Positions 9,705 through 18,739 of a DNA stretch of 57,569 nt are shown here, piece after piece; within the stretch, counting starts at the first letter, position 1, and each line of letters begins with the position of its first letter. The translations under genes were made by a program, and so were the position numbers. The notes under the pieces are model-generated. The model worked only from the letters and a program-made list of their open reading frames with translations, was not told the origin of the DNA and searched no databases. The stretch is from CAYYNQ01 sp964473105. Its GTDB lineage: Bacteria > Sumerlaeota > Sumerlaeia > MVZB01. The stretch spans positions 1-57,569 of the forward strand of contig CAYYNQ010000106.1 in the NCBI GenBank assembly GCA_964473105.1. Direction: 5' to 3'.

Positions 9705-12185
9705 TCATTGATAGGGCCAGATGATTCCTTGATCCACGATACGCTTGCGATCCGTCACAGCTTTCCATGTGAGTTGATTGTTCGTGGCTTCAACCCAGAC
9801 GAATCCCGGATCTCGGCTGTAGAAACCCGATCCGGGCCTGAATTCACCCATGTATTTCGAACCTTTGTTGCCGCTCCACCCGCAGTTGAGATATAGGATC
9901 TTGGATTCCCGATCTTCAATCCTCTCATAAAACTCCCCCCCGGCCCAGCATACTAGATTGACCCCATGTTTTTCGAACACGGGCAGTAATTGTGCTGCAA
10001 GGACCCTATCGGCAAGGTCTTCGTCTGCTCGGCTGACCAGGGAACGATGCAGTCCGACGATTTTCCAGGTTGCCTTGGATTTATCGAGATTACTTTTTAG
10101 CCAGGATAGCTGTTCAGGGTCCATTTCTTTAATCGGATTCCGACGTTCGGTGTCGAGAACGAAGAGTTCGGTCCGCCCATTGTCGAGGGAGGTTCTGTAA
10201 TAACGTCTTCCGTACATATGGAATGGACGGTAATGTGAATGCAGCCATGCATAAGATTGATCTTCATGTCCGAGAACCGCATGAAACATGACGCCGTCTC
10301 GCAGAAGATCACGAAACGGGCGAAGGAAGGATCCTGAAAAATCGAGATGATCGGAGAATGATGGCCCGTAGATATTGTTCCCGAGTAGTATGGCGTGATC
10401 CAGGGGGGAATGATCGGACCATTTCCCCAGACGCTTCGCGACATCCTTTTGTGCATTCCTGCGGGTCCCGGTATTTCCGAGTATCGCGATGCGGGTCGGT
10501 TCATCCCGTGTGATATCCCCTGATGAATTTACCCGGAAAACTGTTTCACGGATTTCACCGAGCCCATCATAGTCATATGCGATTGGAATCCAATTTGCAT
10601 CCGGCTTGATCATATCATCTTTTCCCTGCAGATAAATAAATTGATCTATCCCCTCGAGCGGCTGGATATCCATGCCGGGCCTGAGCGTTTTGGTTAATGA
10701 ATCGAGGTGATAGTCATGAAGAAATCTGGATCGTTCAAGCCGGCTCCCGGGTTGATAAAACAGATGAGATACCGTCTTCTCGTTGCTTCGTATGGCAATC
10801 CGGTCAAAGAAGGCAAGGGTGTCGAGATGGTAACGGCGGCGGGGCTCCCAGTCGCTGAGAATCATCACTTCGGCTGTAATTATAAGGATGACGGCGATTG
10901 AGCAAACACGAATCGCGGATGTCCAGGGTGTGTGCATAACGCGATGTCCGTATGTCCGGACAATCCAGAATAACCAACTGGAGGCAGCAAGGATAAATAG
11001 GCTAAGACCCGGGGCAGAATGCAGCAGCAGCGCAATGAAAAAACCGGCGAGTATGAAAATCGCAAGAACGACACGCATGGACTGGTGCCATATCGTTGAC
11101 CAGGGCTGTACCTCGAAATTCCAGCGATAAAGTCCGGCTACAGCCAGCAGTGTGACGAACGGGATCAACATTACAGACTGGTCTCCGATTTCTGGCGCAA
11201 GCAGAAAGAGCAGAAGCCCGTTTGCCAGCAGTGACCAACTCCAGTAGACCAATGCTGGTGACCGGTCCTTTTTGGATTGTATCCTGTAAATCATGACTGC
11301 GGTGAGAGGCAGCCATGGAAATGTCGAGACGAAGATGCCGAAGAGGACAGTTAGGCGCCCGTTCGTCTCATCAGAATTCATCGAGTCTCCTGAGATCCAG
11401 AACTGGATCCAGTTGAAGACCATGTTCCCAGTATCTGTTCTTCCGAGCAGCCAGGTGGTACCGATAAGCAGTGAAATCAGGATTCCCGGAAAGTGGATCC
11501 AGTCGAATCTTTTGAGACGGTATGATCGTGCGGTCAGCAGGTAGGGGATCCATAGCAAGTAAAAGGCAAGCGGCCCATTTGTTAACATGGCCAACCCGAC
11601 AAATCCATAACCCAGTATTAACCAGGTACGGGGTGAATGGCTGGCATAGAATGATCGCCTAGCCTCCAGTGACTCGGTAACGCAGAAGACAGAGGCAAAA
11701 TAAAAGAGTGTATACAGGGCGTCGGGGGTTCCCGACCGTCCGGCTATAAACAGCAGCGGACTGCTACCGAGAATCAGGCCGGCCAGGAGGGGGAAACCCT
11801 CTGTGGGAGTCGTGGCCTCGTCATCTCGCTGATAGCGGTTGATATGGCGATGAATCAGTAATGCGGCAATCAGCATTATAAGGATTGCAGCTGTTGCCCC
11901 GGGAATCCGCACATGGCCTGCCGTGATTCCTGTTTTTGACTTTGTGCTCAAGCTGACCAGCCACGTGTAGAATGGGGGAGTCATCATCCTGAACTGGTCT
12001 TGAATCCCGGGATTGAGCCAAAATCCTGTTTTTTGGATATGTCGCGCTTGGACGGCGATTTGCGCGGCCCGTGGATCGACAATGTCAGTGCGACCGATGT
12101 GATAAAAGAATATCAGGATGCCGGCCACCAGAAGAAGGATGATGGCCATCAGGTTGCCAAACGTGGAATTTGCTTCGTCGCGCAT
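9705..12185 (-). CDS. ArnT/PMT-like membrane protein fused to a metal-site-less purple-acid-phosphatase-like domain
   Basis: The first half (to about residue 450) has many hydrophobic segments and resembles polyprenol-phosphate-dependent glycosyltransferases of the ArnT/PMT_2 type (DPRAAQIAVQAR loop, PPFYTWL, and a later TPDALYTLFYF). The usual K of KPP is T here. The last 260 residues (from about 565) align by eye with purple acid phosphatase domains. There GDxG reads GNTG, GDNxY reads GNNIY, GNHD reads GHED, GHYP reads GLHR and GHDH reads AGGE, so metal binding should be lost while the fold-level blocks and the SWLK and VEATNNQLTW regions remain. The start chosen is ATG 12185 with GGAG upstream; GTG 12245 or ATG 12215 are alternatives. 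The decayed comF follows directly. Function is unknown; surface glycan modification is likely. Confidence 0.75.
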   Translation of the reverse strand: MRDEANSTFGNLMAIILLLVAGILIFFYHIGRTDIVDPRAAQIAVQARHIQKTGFWLNPGIQDQFRMMTPPFYTWLVSLSTKSKTGITAGHVRIPGATAAILIMLIAALLIHRHINRYQRDDEATTPTEGFPLLAGLILGSSPLLFIAGRSGTPDALYTLFYFASVFCVTESLEARRSFYASHSPRTWLILGYGFVGLAMLTNGPLAFYLLWIPYLLTARSYRLKRFDWIHFPGILISLLIGTTWLLGRTDTGNMVFNWIQFWISGDSMNSDETNGRLTVLFGIFVSTFPWLPLTAVMIYRIQSKKDRSPALVYWSWSLLANGLLLFLLAPEIGDQSVMLIPFVTLLAVAGLYRWNFEVQPWSTIWHQSMRVVLAIFILAGFFIALLLHSAPGLSLFILAASSWLFWIVRTYGHRVMHTPWTSAIRVCSIAVILIITAEVMILSDWEPRRRYHLDTLAFFDRIAIRSNEKTVSHLFYQPGSRLERSRFLHDYHLDSLTKTLRPGMDIQPLEGIDQFIYLQGKDDMIKPDANWIPIAYDYDGLGEIRETVFRVNSSGDITRDEPTRIAILGNTGTRRNAQKDVAKRLGKWSDHSPLDHAILLGNNIYGPSFSDHLDFSGSFLRPFRDLLRDGVMFHAVLGHEDQSYAWLHSHYRPFHMYGRRYYRTSLDNGRTELFVLDTERRNPIKEMDPEQLSWLKSNLDKSKATWKIVGLHRSLVSRADEDLADRVLAAQLLPVFEKHGVNLVCWAGGEFYERIEDRESKILYLNCGWSGNKGSKYMGEFRPGSGFYSRDPGFVWVEATNNQLTWKAVTDRKRIVDQGIIWPYQ

Positions 12186-12501
12186 CCGTGAGTTTCTCCG
12201 GAAGTCATTAATCATCTGGTCTGGGGATTCATGAATCCCGAACACATATAGCCTTATTGATCTACAATCTCAACCGGGTAATGTCGTTACACCTGCTGTG
12301 GAGAATGACAATGAAACAGATCGGCATCAGGAATACGCGGCCACCTCACTGCTGGTGTTTTCTTTACGGAATATGGGGATAAAAAAGAAGATACGGTCAC
12401 CCGGGACAGCAGAAGATATATTTATGGGTATGTATGTGAATCTGAATCCTTTCCTGAAAATCACACCTCACCATAATTAGGGGCGAGTGCCCGGACTTAT
12501 G

Positions 12502-13818
12502 TCAAAGATCAACACGGCAGTGTTTTTTGCGGCATGATGCAGGAATATGGTCAGCAAGGAAATCCCCACGCATTTTTTGGGCGACTATGCCATTCCAAAT
12601 AGCGTCAAAGCTGTCTTGATTCAGATTCCCGAAACTCGTGTCGGCCCAGCAGCAGGGACGGGCATCCCCGTCGGTGTCTATCAGCATGTTGTACCAGGGG
12701 TAGTTGCATTTCTCGACAAGTGACTTGTCACGCATGTCAAGAAGGCTGTCCAGGTTTGCGCTGTCACCGCATGCATTGCAGGTATCGTTTCCGATCGAGA
12801 CATCCCCCTCGGAAAATGTTTTTTTATGAATATTCTTTTTTTCATCAGGCATGATCGGGGAAGATGCCTTGAATTCATGGCCGCCGACATCACGCCCCTC
12901 GGCCTCTGCCGTGACCAGATTTCTGATGGCGAGGTGAGGTCGTACCTGCATGCCGATTCGTCGCCCGATTTCCATTGCCTCAAGGACATATTTTCGTGCA
13001 AGACCCCGGTGGTGACCAAGGAATTCGGGTTCATGATCGGGATTCTCGATTTCCATAAGCTGCACGGATAGCTCCTCTATCCCGAGATCCTTTGACCAGG
13101 AAACCATTGACGGAAGTTGGGGGATATTCCGCTTCATGAAAGTGGCATTGATCACAAGGCGAGGGAAGTTCACATTAAGTTTATTTTTCCAATGGTTAAT
13201 ACGATGGATGCCCGCCTCAACATCCTTGAGGTTTCCTCCGACTCGCATATCCCGGTAGATGTCGTGATCATTGGTATCGATCGAAATGAACATCCTGGAC
13301 AACTGTCCACGGACAAGTCGTTCAGCGTTATGGTCATTGAGCAGCATTCCGTTCGTTGTCAACGCAAGGTTATGTGATCCAATACGGGCATGATAATCGA
13401 GCAGGTCGCCCAGTCCCCTCCACTGGAGGGGTTCACCGAGAGGGGTGAGGACCATCATTTCGCAGTAAGGAAGAAGGTTGCGAACAACCTTTTCGACCCG
13501 GTCACTGATGGAAAGTTCGCGAGCAGGTAGTTTCTTGAGTTCCGTTTGGGTCCAGTTCATAGTCAAACGGCAGAATGAACACTTGAGATTACAGGTCCAG
13601 TTGGTGCCGACTTGTATTTGTCGGGGGAATGATTTCAGGATCGTCCTGCCATGCCAGAATTCGCGCCAGTTGAGCCGGCTGTTCCACTGGCGGACACGAC
13701 TGCCGGAGGCATTTTTCATTCCTGCATGAACAGCTCCCCGGCGTGCATCACGCATAACACGACGCAGCCACCCAGCATTGGGTTTGGGTTTAGTGAACGG
13801 TGCGGTCGGGTCATTCAT
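12502..13818 (-). CDS. Radical SAM protein with SPASM-type C-terminus
   Basis: A 438-residue cytosolic enzyme of the radical S-adenosylmethionine superfamily. The cluster-binding motif CNLKCSFC has Cys76, Cys80 and Cys83; PLGEPL, LALTTNGMLL and ISIDT are further family blocks. The C-terminal part holds a Cys-rich region (CNACGD, CNYPWYNMLIDTDGDARPCC, then FGNL and a final CRKKHC) typical of SPASM or twitch domains that bind extra iron-sulfur clusters. Relatives modify peptides, or act as anaerobic sulfatase-maturating enzymes. A sulfatase lies 4 kb away, but its CxPSR site is equally suited to the oxygen-dependent enzyme, so that link is only a guess. The start is the ATG at 13818, preferred over a frame opening at 13914; no clear ribosome site is seen. 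Confidence 0.82.
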   Translation of the reverse strand: MNDPTAPFTKPKPNAGWLRRVMRDARRGAVHAGMKNASGSRVRQWNSRLNWREFWHGRTILKSFPRQIQVGTNWTCNLKCSFCRLTMNWTQTELKKLPARELSISDRVEKVVRNLLPYCEMMVLTPLGEPLQWRGLGDLLDYHARIGSHNLALTTNGMLLNDHNAERLVRGQLSRMFISIDTNDHDIYRDMRVGGNLKDVEAGIHRINHWKNKLNVNFPRLVINATFMKRNIPQLPSMVSWSKDLGIEELSVQLMEIENPDHEPEFLGHHRGLARKYVLEAMEIGRRIGMQVRPHLAIRNLVTAEAEGRDVGGHEFKASSPIMPDEKKNIHKKTFSEGDVSIGNDTCNACGDSANLDSLLDMRDKSLVEKCNYPWYNMLIDTDGDARPCCWADTSFGNLNQDSFDAIWNGIVAQKMRGDFLADHIPASCRKKHCRVDL

Positions 13819-14046
13819 ATTGTCTTGTTGAGGCCGGGAATTGCGCCGAAATCTACCGGTGCAAGGAATTCCCGGACGATCCAACCATACTAGCGGGGAT
13901 ATCGACTGAAACAAAGCGAAAAGAACGTGCTGGTTTATCCGACTTGCCGTTTCGGATCAAGCCGGGGGATCGTAAACGGAAGGGGGTTTCCAGGGAAATG
14001 ATGTCCCAACTGGAAAATCAGGGATGGTGCCATGAATTCTGATGTA

Positions 14047-14508
14047 TCAACTTCGATGTCCTTCGAGGCCCCAATGTGAAGGGGATTCCGGGGATGGGTT
14101 GTCAGGAGCAGGTGACTGACCTGGCGGGATGTTGAAGTCATCCTCCCGGAGTGTGCAAGTGGCGAGGGCTTCACACAGTCTTGGACTCAATTTCGAATTT
14201 ATTAACTCATTGGGGACGGAAAATTCAAGTGGCAGTGAATCTATAGAGATGTTCAGGGCTATGATCCTGTCTTCAATCGGCAGGGTGCGGTCGGCCATGG
14301 CGATAAAATAGGCCTGTCTGGGTTCAGGCAGCCAGGGCCGTATTTTGTTCAGGTCGAGGGCAAGATCATTTAATTTCTCCTTAACACGGGATACGGTGCG
14401 GGCAATCTTGTTGAGGTTGTAAACCTCGATGGACCGATAGATATCCTCAACCTTGGGCACCAGCGCCCCCAGTTCCCGCTCAAACCGCTCTTTCAGCTTG
14501 ATCTTCAA
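14047..14508 (-). CDS. Small helical protein of unknown function
   Basis: The 153-residue product is not recognised. The N-terminal half is highly charged and probably helical or coiled-coil (KLKERFERELG, then VSRVKEKLNDLALDLNKI); the last 20 residues are rich in Pro and Ser and probably disordered. There is no signal peptide or membrane segment. The start must be a TTG at 14508, because an in-frame stop lies just upstream and no ATG or GTG occurs near the N-terminus. It lies between the radical SAM gene and the TPR lipoprotein gene, all on the minus strand. Confidence 0.5.
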   Translation of the reverse strand: MKIKLKERFERELGALVPKVEDIYRSIEVYNLNKIARTVSRVKEKLNDLALDLNKIRPWLPEPRQAYFIAMADRTLPIEDRIIALNISIDSLPLEFSVPNELINSKLSPRLCEALATCTLREDDFNIPPGQSPAPDNPSPESPSHWGLEGHRS

Positions 14509-14638
14509 CGTCCGGCCCCGTCCGTTTCATTTTGAAGGCATGATTTTCTCCGCAGACAGCAGGGTGACAGATTCACCTCGACCCGGGGAATGATGATTCA
14601 ATCAGGAGAGAAATTCAAACAATTTGCTCTGGTGAAAA

Positions 14639-15874
14639 TCATTTGGGCCGATTATTTTCATCTTCAAGATCGTTTATCCAGTTTCTGACAGAAGGGGAGC
14701 GCGGCCCATCCAGATCGATATAGGCCCTGAAGTGTCGGAGGGCCTTCCGGGTATTTTTCTCGACATCGCTAGCTATGATTCCCCGGTTAAGATGGGCATT
14801 TGCGTAATCCGGGTCGAGGTCGATTACTGAGTCAAGAATATCAGCAGCCTCTGTGAACCTCCCATCCTGCATGGCCATGACGGCGAGGTTATTGTGGGAC
14901 TCAACATAATCTGGATCCTTTTCGAGTGATTTCAGGTAATATTCGCGGGCTTCCGCTCTACGGTCGAGTTCAAGGAAATAATTTCCAAGCTTTAGGCAAG
15001 GCCGGGGTGATTCGGGAAATTTCTCCAGGCATTGTTCATAATGAAACCGTGCCTGTTTATAGCGTTCAATATTCATCAACATGTCTCCCAAGTCCAGTCG
15101 CGCATCCATTTTTGTGGTGTCAGCCCGCATAGCCCTCGCGTATTCCCCCGCAGCCTTGTCATATTGTTCTCGTTTTCTTAACTGCTGTGCCTTGCGATAA
15201 TGATACGGATAGGTCCCCAGGATAATGTCGAAATCCTCAGGGAAGACCGGCGAATCGGCTTTTGGGAGCATGGCGGGTTCGGAGCGATGCGGGAAAAGGA
15301 CATTTACCACTTCAGGTTGTGTCGGCATCCTTTGTGCGGTGGCGGATGCCGAGATTTCGTCAAGCAGAGTGCGTTTTTCAGCCGGGGTTATTTTTTGGGA
15401 TATCTTGTTTGTTTCAGGTTCGTTGCCCGAGGGTCTTCTTAATTGCCTTGCCTCTTTCCAGGATTCAGCCAGAAGAAGGTCCGATTCTGTGGGGTCATAT
15501 CCAGAGGGGAGGTAACCCAGGGCGAGCAGGGCAACTCGGGCCTCCTTGTAGTCCGGAGCGAGATTCAGAGCCTCCTGATAGGAGGTTGCTGCCCGGTCAT
15601 GGTCCTGCTCGGATTCAAAAACCCTGCCCATCTGGTAGTAGGCACGCGGGCTTGAATAAATCATCGCTGCACGATTATAACGGTCCAGTGCCAGCCGTGG
15701 TCGGTTCTTGTCGCTGAGTCGGTCACCTTCGTCGATCAATGACAGGGATTTTTCCCTCAAGTCATAACCCGTTTTCTTGCCGTCATTCAACCAGGAACAC
15801 GACATCGACAGGACCAACAACACCGTGGCGATAACCGTTTTTGGAACATGCCAGGGAAAGGTTCGACTGGGCAT
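14639..15874 (-). CDS. TPR-repeat lipoprotein
   Basis: A 411-residue envelope lipoprotein: from the ATG at 15874 the signal peptide ends in a lipobox-like MSCS cysteine. At least five tetratricopeptide repeats are visible, two near residues 65-115 and the rest from about 235 to the end (for example DARLDLGDMLMNIERYKQA, VESHNNLAVMAMQDGRFTEA, ANAHLNRGIIASD). A low-complexity linker separates the two blocks. TPRs normally bind partner proteins, so this is a likely scaffold in the envelope. The start lies 7 bases after the stop of the upstream lipoprotein gene, with a GAAGGGA ribosome site inside that gene's end, so the two are an operon and perhaps one complex. Confidence 0.85.
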   Translation of the reverse strand: MPSRTFPWHVPKTVIATVLLVLSMSCSWLNDGKKTGYDLREKSLSLIDEGDRLSDKNRPRLALDRYNRAAMIYSSPRAYYQMGRVFESEQDHDRAATSYQEALNLAPDYKEARVALLALGYLPSGYDPTESDLLLAESWKEARQLRRPSGNEPETNKISQKITPAEKRTLLDEISASATAQRMPTQPEVVNVLFPHRSEPAMLPKADSPVFPEDFDIILGTYPYHYRKAQQLRKREQYDKAAGEYARAMRADTTKMDARLDLGDMLMNIERYKQARFHYEQCLEKFPESPRPCLKLGNYFLELDRRAEAREYYLKSLEKDPDYVESHNNLAVMAMQDGRFTEAADILDSVIDLDPDYANAHLNRGIIASDVEKNTRKALRHFRAYIDLDGPRSPSVRNWINDLEDENNRPK

Positions 15875-15881
15875 TAAACGA

Positions 15882-16457
15882 TCAGATCCCTTCTTCCCGG
15901 AAACTGAGCATTCCATTGACGAAACGGTATTGGTCGATCCTGCTTCCCCATATTTTAGTGTATATGAGGATTGTTATGACTTTGCCATCTGACTCCCGCA
16001 GGGTCATGGCCCGCCGAGGATATCCACGCCGGATCAGAGTTTGTTCGAAATCTGTCACCGGACCCTCGTAGACCAGCATGTCATCGACAAACTGAAACAT
16101 TTGGTTTAAATCAAGATAGATCCACTCGTGGACCTTGTCCCCGGAATTTGACTTGAAGGGCCGCCGGATCCAGTCGGGCCTGCCCCAGATCTCAATAATT
16201 TCACGGGCGGCTTCCCCTGCTTTTACAAGTGACATTTTATCCCCGGGGATAAAGTATGCATGTCTGGACCAGTGGTGGAGCAGGTCTCTGTCTATAACCT
16301 GCTCAAACCGTTTGAACATATCAAGTTTGCCGTCCTGTGTATGGTGGAATCCCGGTTTCGGTTTGGTGGCCGCACAATTAACCAGAATCAGTCCAGCGAA
16401 CACGGGCAGCAGGAAAGTAATGAACCAATGCTGCCTGGCGAGTCTTTTCGTATCCAT
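15882..16457 (-). CDS. Small lipoprotein with GWxTD/BamE-like segment
   Basis: A 191-residue protein. From the ATG at 16457 it has a charged start, a hydrophobic segment and the lipobox VNCA, so it is a lipoprotein. The middle reads AREIIEIWGRPDWIRRPF, followed by HEWIYLDLNQMFQFVDDMLVYEGPV. This pattern recalls the C-terminal part of GWxTD-domain proteins and, more loosely, BamE/SmpA-type lipoproteins in which a GxPD turn precedes a beta sheet. The family assignment is tentative. It is the first gene of a two-gene minus-strand operon with the TPR lipoprotein; the folC gene starts 164 bases away on the other strand. Confidence 0.72.
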   Translation of the reverse strand: MDTKRLARQHWFITFLLPVFAGLILVNCAATKPKPGFHHTQDGKLDMFKRFEQVIDRDLLHHWSRHAYFIPGDKMSLVKAGEAAREIIEIWGRPDWIRRPFKSNSGDKVHEWIYLDLNQMFQFVDDMLVYEGPVTDFEQTLIRRGYPRRAMTLRESDGKVITILIYTKIWGSRIDQYRFVNGMLSFREEGI

Positions 16458-16621
16458 GTTCCTTGTTGCCTTTCTTATGTTTGGGTACGCCTGAGGCCAG
16501 TTTTGTTTGGCTTGAGAGATTAAAAATGGACGGTTCTCCTGTGACTGAAGCCAGCCATATTCAGGCCTAAAACCCATATTTTCAAGTCTATGACACATCT
16601 GTCAAGCAGGAGTTGACCCAT

Positions 16622-18049
16622 TTGTCTGAGAAATTTCGCAATCTTGAAGCCGCTTACGATTGGTTGAACGGGCACATTCATTATGAGCGTTGCCTAGACC
16701 GGGTGGAATATGATACTCGGCAATTCAATCTGGATGCATTTAGAAAACGTCTTGTCTTGCTGGGTAGCCCGCAGGATAAACTCAGGACCCTGCATATTGC
16801 AGGTACCCGTGGAAAGGGCTCATCGGCGTTGTTGCTGGAGAGTCTTCTACAGGCCTCGGGACTGAAGACTGCCGTATTTACCTCTCCCCACCTGAGTGAA
16901 TACAGGGAACGGATCCGGATTGATGGACGTGTTTTGGATTCGGATTCATTTGTCCGTTTGCTTGGACAGATTGCCCGGAAAATGGGCCCGTTGACGACGA
17001 AGTCCCGGAACTTCATGACTGTTTTTGAACACCTGACGACACTCTTTTTTTGTGCTGCTGATGAATCTCATGTTGACTGGGCGGTAATCGAGACGGGGTT
17101 GGGCGGGCGTCTTGATGCCACCAATATCATAAAACCAGGCCCTGTGCTGCTCACGCGGATCGGGCTGGAGCATTCACATTTGCTCGGAGATACAATCGAG
17201 AAGATAGCCGCGGAGAAAGCCGCCATTCTGAAGGTCGGCGGATGGGCTGTCAGTTCTGACCAACATCCCAATAACACAGTTATGGAGGTGTTCAGGGATC
17301 ATGCCGCCCAGCAGGATCAAGCCGAGCTTCATGAGGCCACACGGATCTGTGCGGTCAAATCCTGCGAGGCCAGATCGAACGGCCTGATGCTGGATTTTGA
17401 ATTTGAGGGAAGGGAACTCAAACTTTCGATGAACCTTCTTGGAACCTATCAGGTTGAGAATGTCCAGAATGCCCTTGCGATACTGGGTTGTTTTAGGCAA
17501 AGGGGATTGATCAGGAGCATCAAAGATTCCGCCATTAAAAATGCACTCGAACGGGTGCGGTTGCCGGGACGAATGCAATTGTTCGGGGAGGATCCCCAGA
17601 TCATCATTGATCCGGCACACTGTGTTACTGGAGCAACGGCTCTGGTCCGTTCCCTAAAGGGGCATTTTGGGAATGAATCCGCGCATCTTGCCGTGGCCAT
17701 GATGCGGGATAAAAACCACGATGCTTATTTCAGGGCCCTATCGGCTTGGGGAGGATGGCAGCATATATGGTGTTTTCAGTCTGATACGCCGAGATCCATG
17801 TCATCCCGAGAGTTAGCCACAGTTGCCAGAAAATATTTCAAGGACGTATCGATTGTCCATACCACATCGGACATGTTTAAGTTGATTCAGAAAAACACCG
17901 AAAAGATGAACAGGGTCGTTGTAACAGGATCCATATTTCATCTGGGCCAGTTTATACCCGTGGAAAATAGAAATCATGGGAAACATCAAACAATCGGGGC
18001 CGGAACCAACCCGGAAGTTGAACAAGGGGGAAATCACGGAGATTCTTGA
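16622..18049 (+). CDS. folC: Dihydrofolate synthase / folylpolyglutamate synthase
   Basis: FolC adds glutamate to dihydropteroate and to folates in the cytosol, using ATP. The 475-residue product shows the Mur-ligase-type P-loop GTRGKGS with Lys65, then FTSPHLSEYRERI, the ETGLGGRLDATN block, GLEHSHLLG and a C-terminal domain with GRMQ and DPAH. I prefer the TTG at 16622: an AGGAG ribosome site at 16608-16612 lies nine bases before it, whereas it directly abuts the other in-frame TTG at 16613. The 3' end overlaps the next ORF by 74 bases. It is divergent from the lipoprotein operon. Whether both synthase activities are present cannot be told from the sequence. Confidence 0.92.
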   Translation: MSEKFRNLEAAYDWLNGHIHYERCLDRVEYDTRQFNLDAFRKRLVLLGSPQDKLRTLHIAGTRGKGSSALLLESLLQASGLKTAVFTSPHLSEYRERIRIDGRVLDSDSFVRLLGQIARKMGPLTTKSRNFMTVFEHLTTLFFCAADESHVDWAVIETGLGGRLDATNIIKPGPVLLTRIGLEHSHLLGDTIEKIAAEKAAILKVGGWAVSSDQHPNNTVMEVFRDHAAQQDQAELHEATRICAVKSCEARSNGLMLDFEFEGRELKLSMNLLGTYQVENVQNALAILGCFRQRGLIRSIKDSAIKNALERVRLPGRMQLFGEDPQIIIDPAHCVTGATALVRSLKGHFGNESAHLAVAMMRDKNHDAYFRALSAWGGWQHIWCFQSDTPRSMSSRELATVARKYFKDVSIVHTTSDMFKLIQKNTEKMNRVVVTGSIFHLGQFIPVENRNHGKHQTIGAGTNPEVEQGGNHGDS

Positions 18050-18347
18050 ACGAAACATATCTTTGTTCAAGGACAAGGATGACTTCCTGCATTATCTGGT
18101 CGAGTTGACACATCACTTGTTCGAACACGAGTATGACTGGTCCGGATCAGCATTGATGCACGAGCGCATCGGGGGGTGTAATGGAGGTCCCCGCTCTTGC
18201 GGTACCCGTGAAAAGAGGGGGCTGAGATTAATTAGTAACCCTCTTGTTTTAGCGTCAAGAAGAACGCATTCACACATCTGCCAAAACTGCGGGAAAGATG
18301 TCTGCGACGGGACTGTCTGCTCCAAATGTCACGACCAGACACGTTGA
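17976..18347 (+). CDS. Small protein with C-terminal zinc ribbon, overlapping folC
   Basis: A 123-residue ORF of unknown function. Its last 25 residues contain CQNCG followed nine residues on by CSKCH, a two-pair zinc ribbon. The N-terminal 50 residues are acidic and probably helical (ITEILERNISLFKDKDDFLHYLVEL). The ATG at 17976 lies 74 bases inside folC, a longer overlap than usual; a start further in is possible. The middle (residues 55-95) is less protein-like, so a frameshifted or decayed gene is a second reading. No other gene lies in the region up to 18.7 kb. Confidence 0.45.
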   Translation: MGNIKQSGPEPTRKLNKGEITEILERNISLFKDKDDFLHYLVELTHHLFEHEYDWSGSALMHERIGGCNGGPRSCGTREKRGLRLISNPLVLASRRTHSHICQNCGKDVCDGTVCSKCHDQTR

Positions 18348-18739
18348 CGGAAAATAAATCACCCATTGTATGGGTATTTTCGAGTTATTTCTGTCAAATG
18401 ACAATCAATCAAACAAACACTAGCAGGGGAACGGCTGAGTCCGGCTGCTTCTCTGGGACAAAAAAGGATTAGGCCCATTGCCCGAACACGATTCGAGAGT
18501 TGTTTTATTCCCTCGAAATAACTGAGATCACTCGCCTAGGCTTCATCCAGTCGGGGCTGATGGTGAATTTATGCCGAAATTATTAGAAGCATATTCAAAT
18601 TCATCCTATGATAATATTTCGGCTCGATCAGGTGGGCATCGCTTACATCGGCTGCTTATGACGGTCCGGATCCCGAAAATTCAGACGGCCCTCTAATTCC
18701 ACCTTTTCCCCACCCATATCACCCGGAATCCCTGTCTGT
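18348..18739. other. Intergenic stretch without a recognised gene
   Basis: These 392 bases lie between the zinc-ribbon ORF and the first large C25 lipoprotein gene. I find no tRNA-like T-loop, no convincing terminator and no ORF worth calling. The stretch from about 18,570 to 18,630 is AT-rich and could hold the promoter of the downstream gene. Confidence 0.4.

Noticed and set aside
12246..12501. Small ORF (60 residues) in the gap before the ArnT-like gene
   Set aside because: Composition is not protein-like and there is no ribosome site; the gap may simply hold a promoter.
12502..13818. Radical SAM protein as the sulfatase-maturating enzyme for the sulfatase at 6327-8072
   Set aside because: Plausible in family terms, but the genes are 4 kb apart and the SPASM cysteine pattern does not by itself show that substrate, so it is not claimed.
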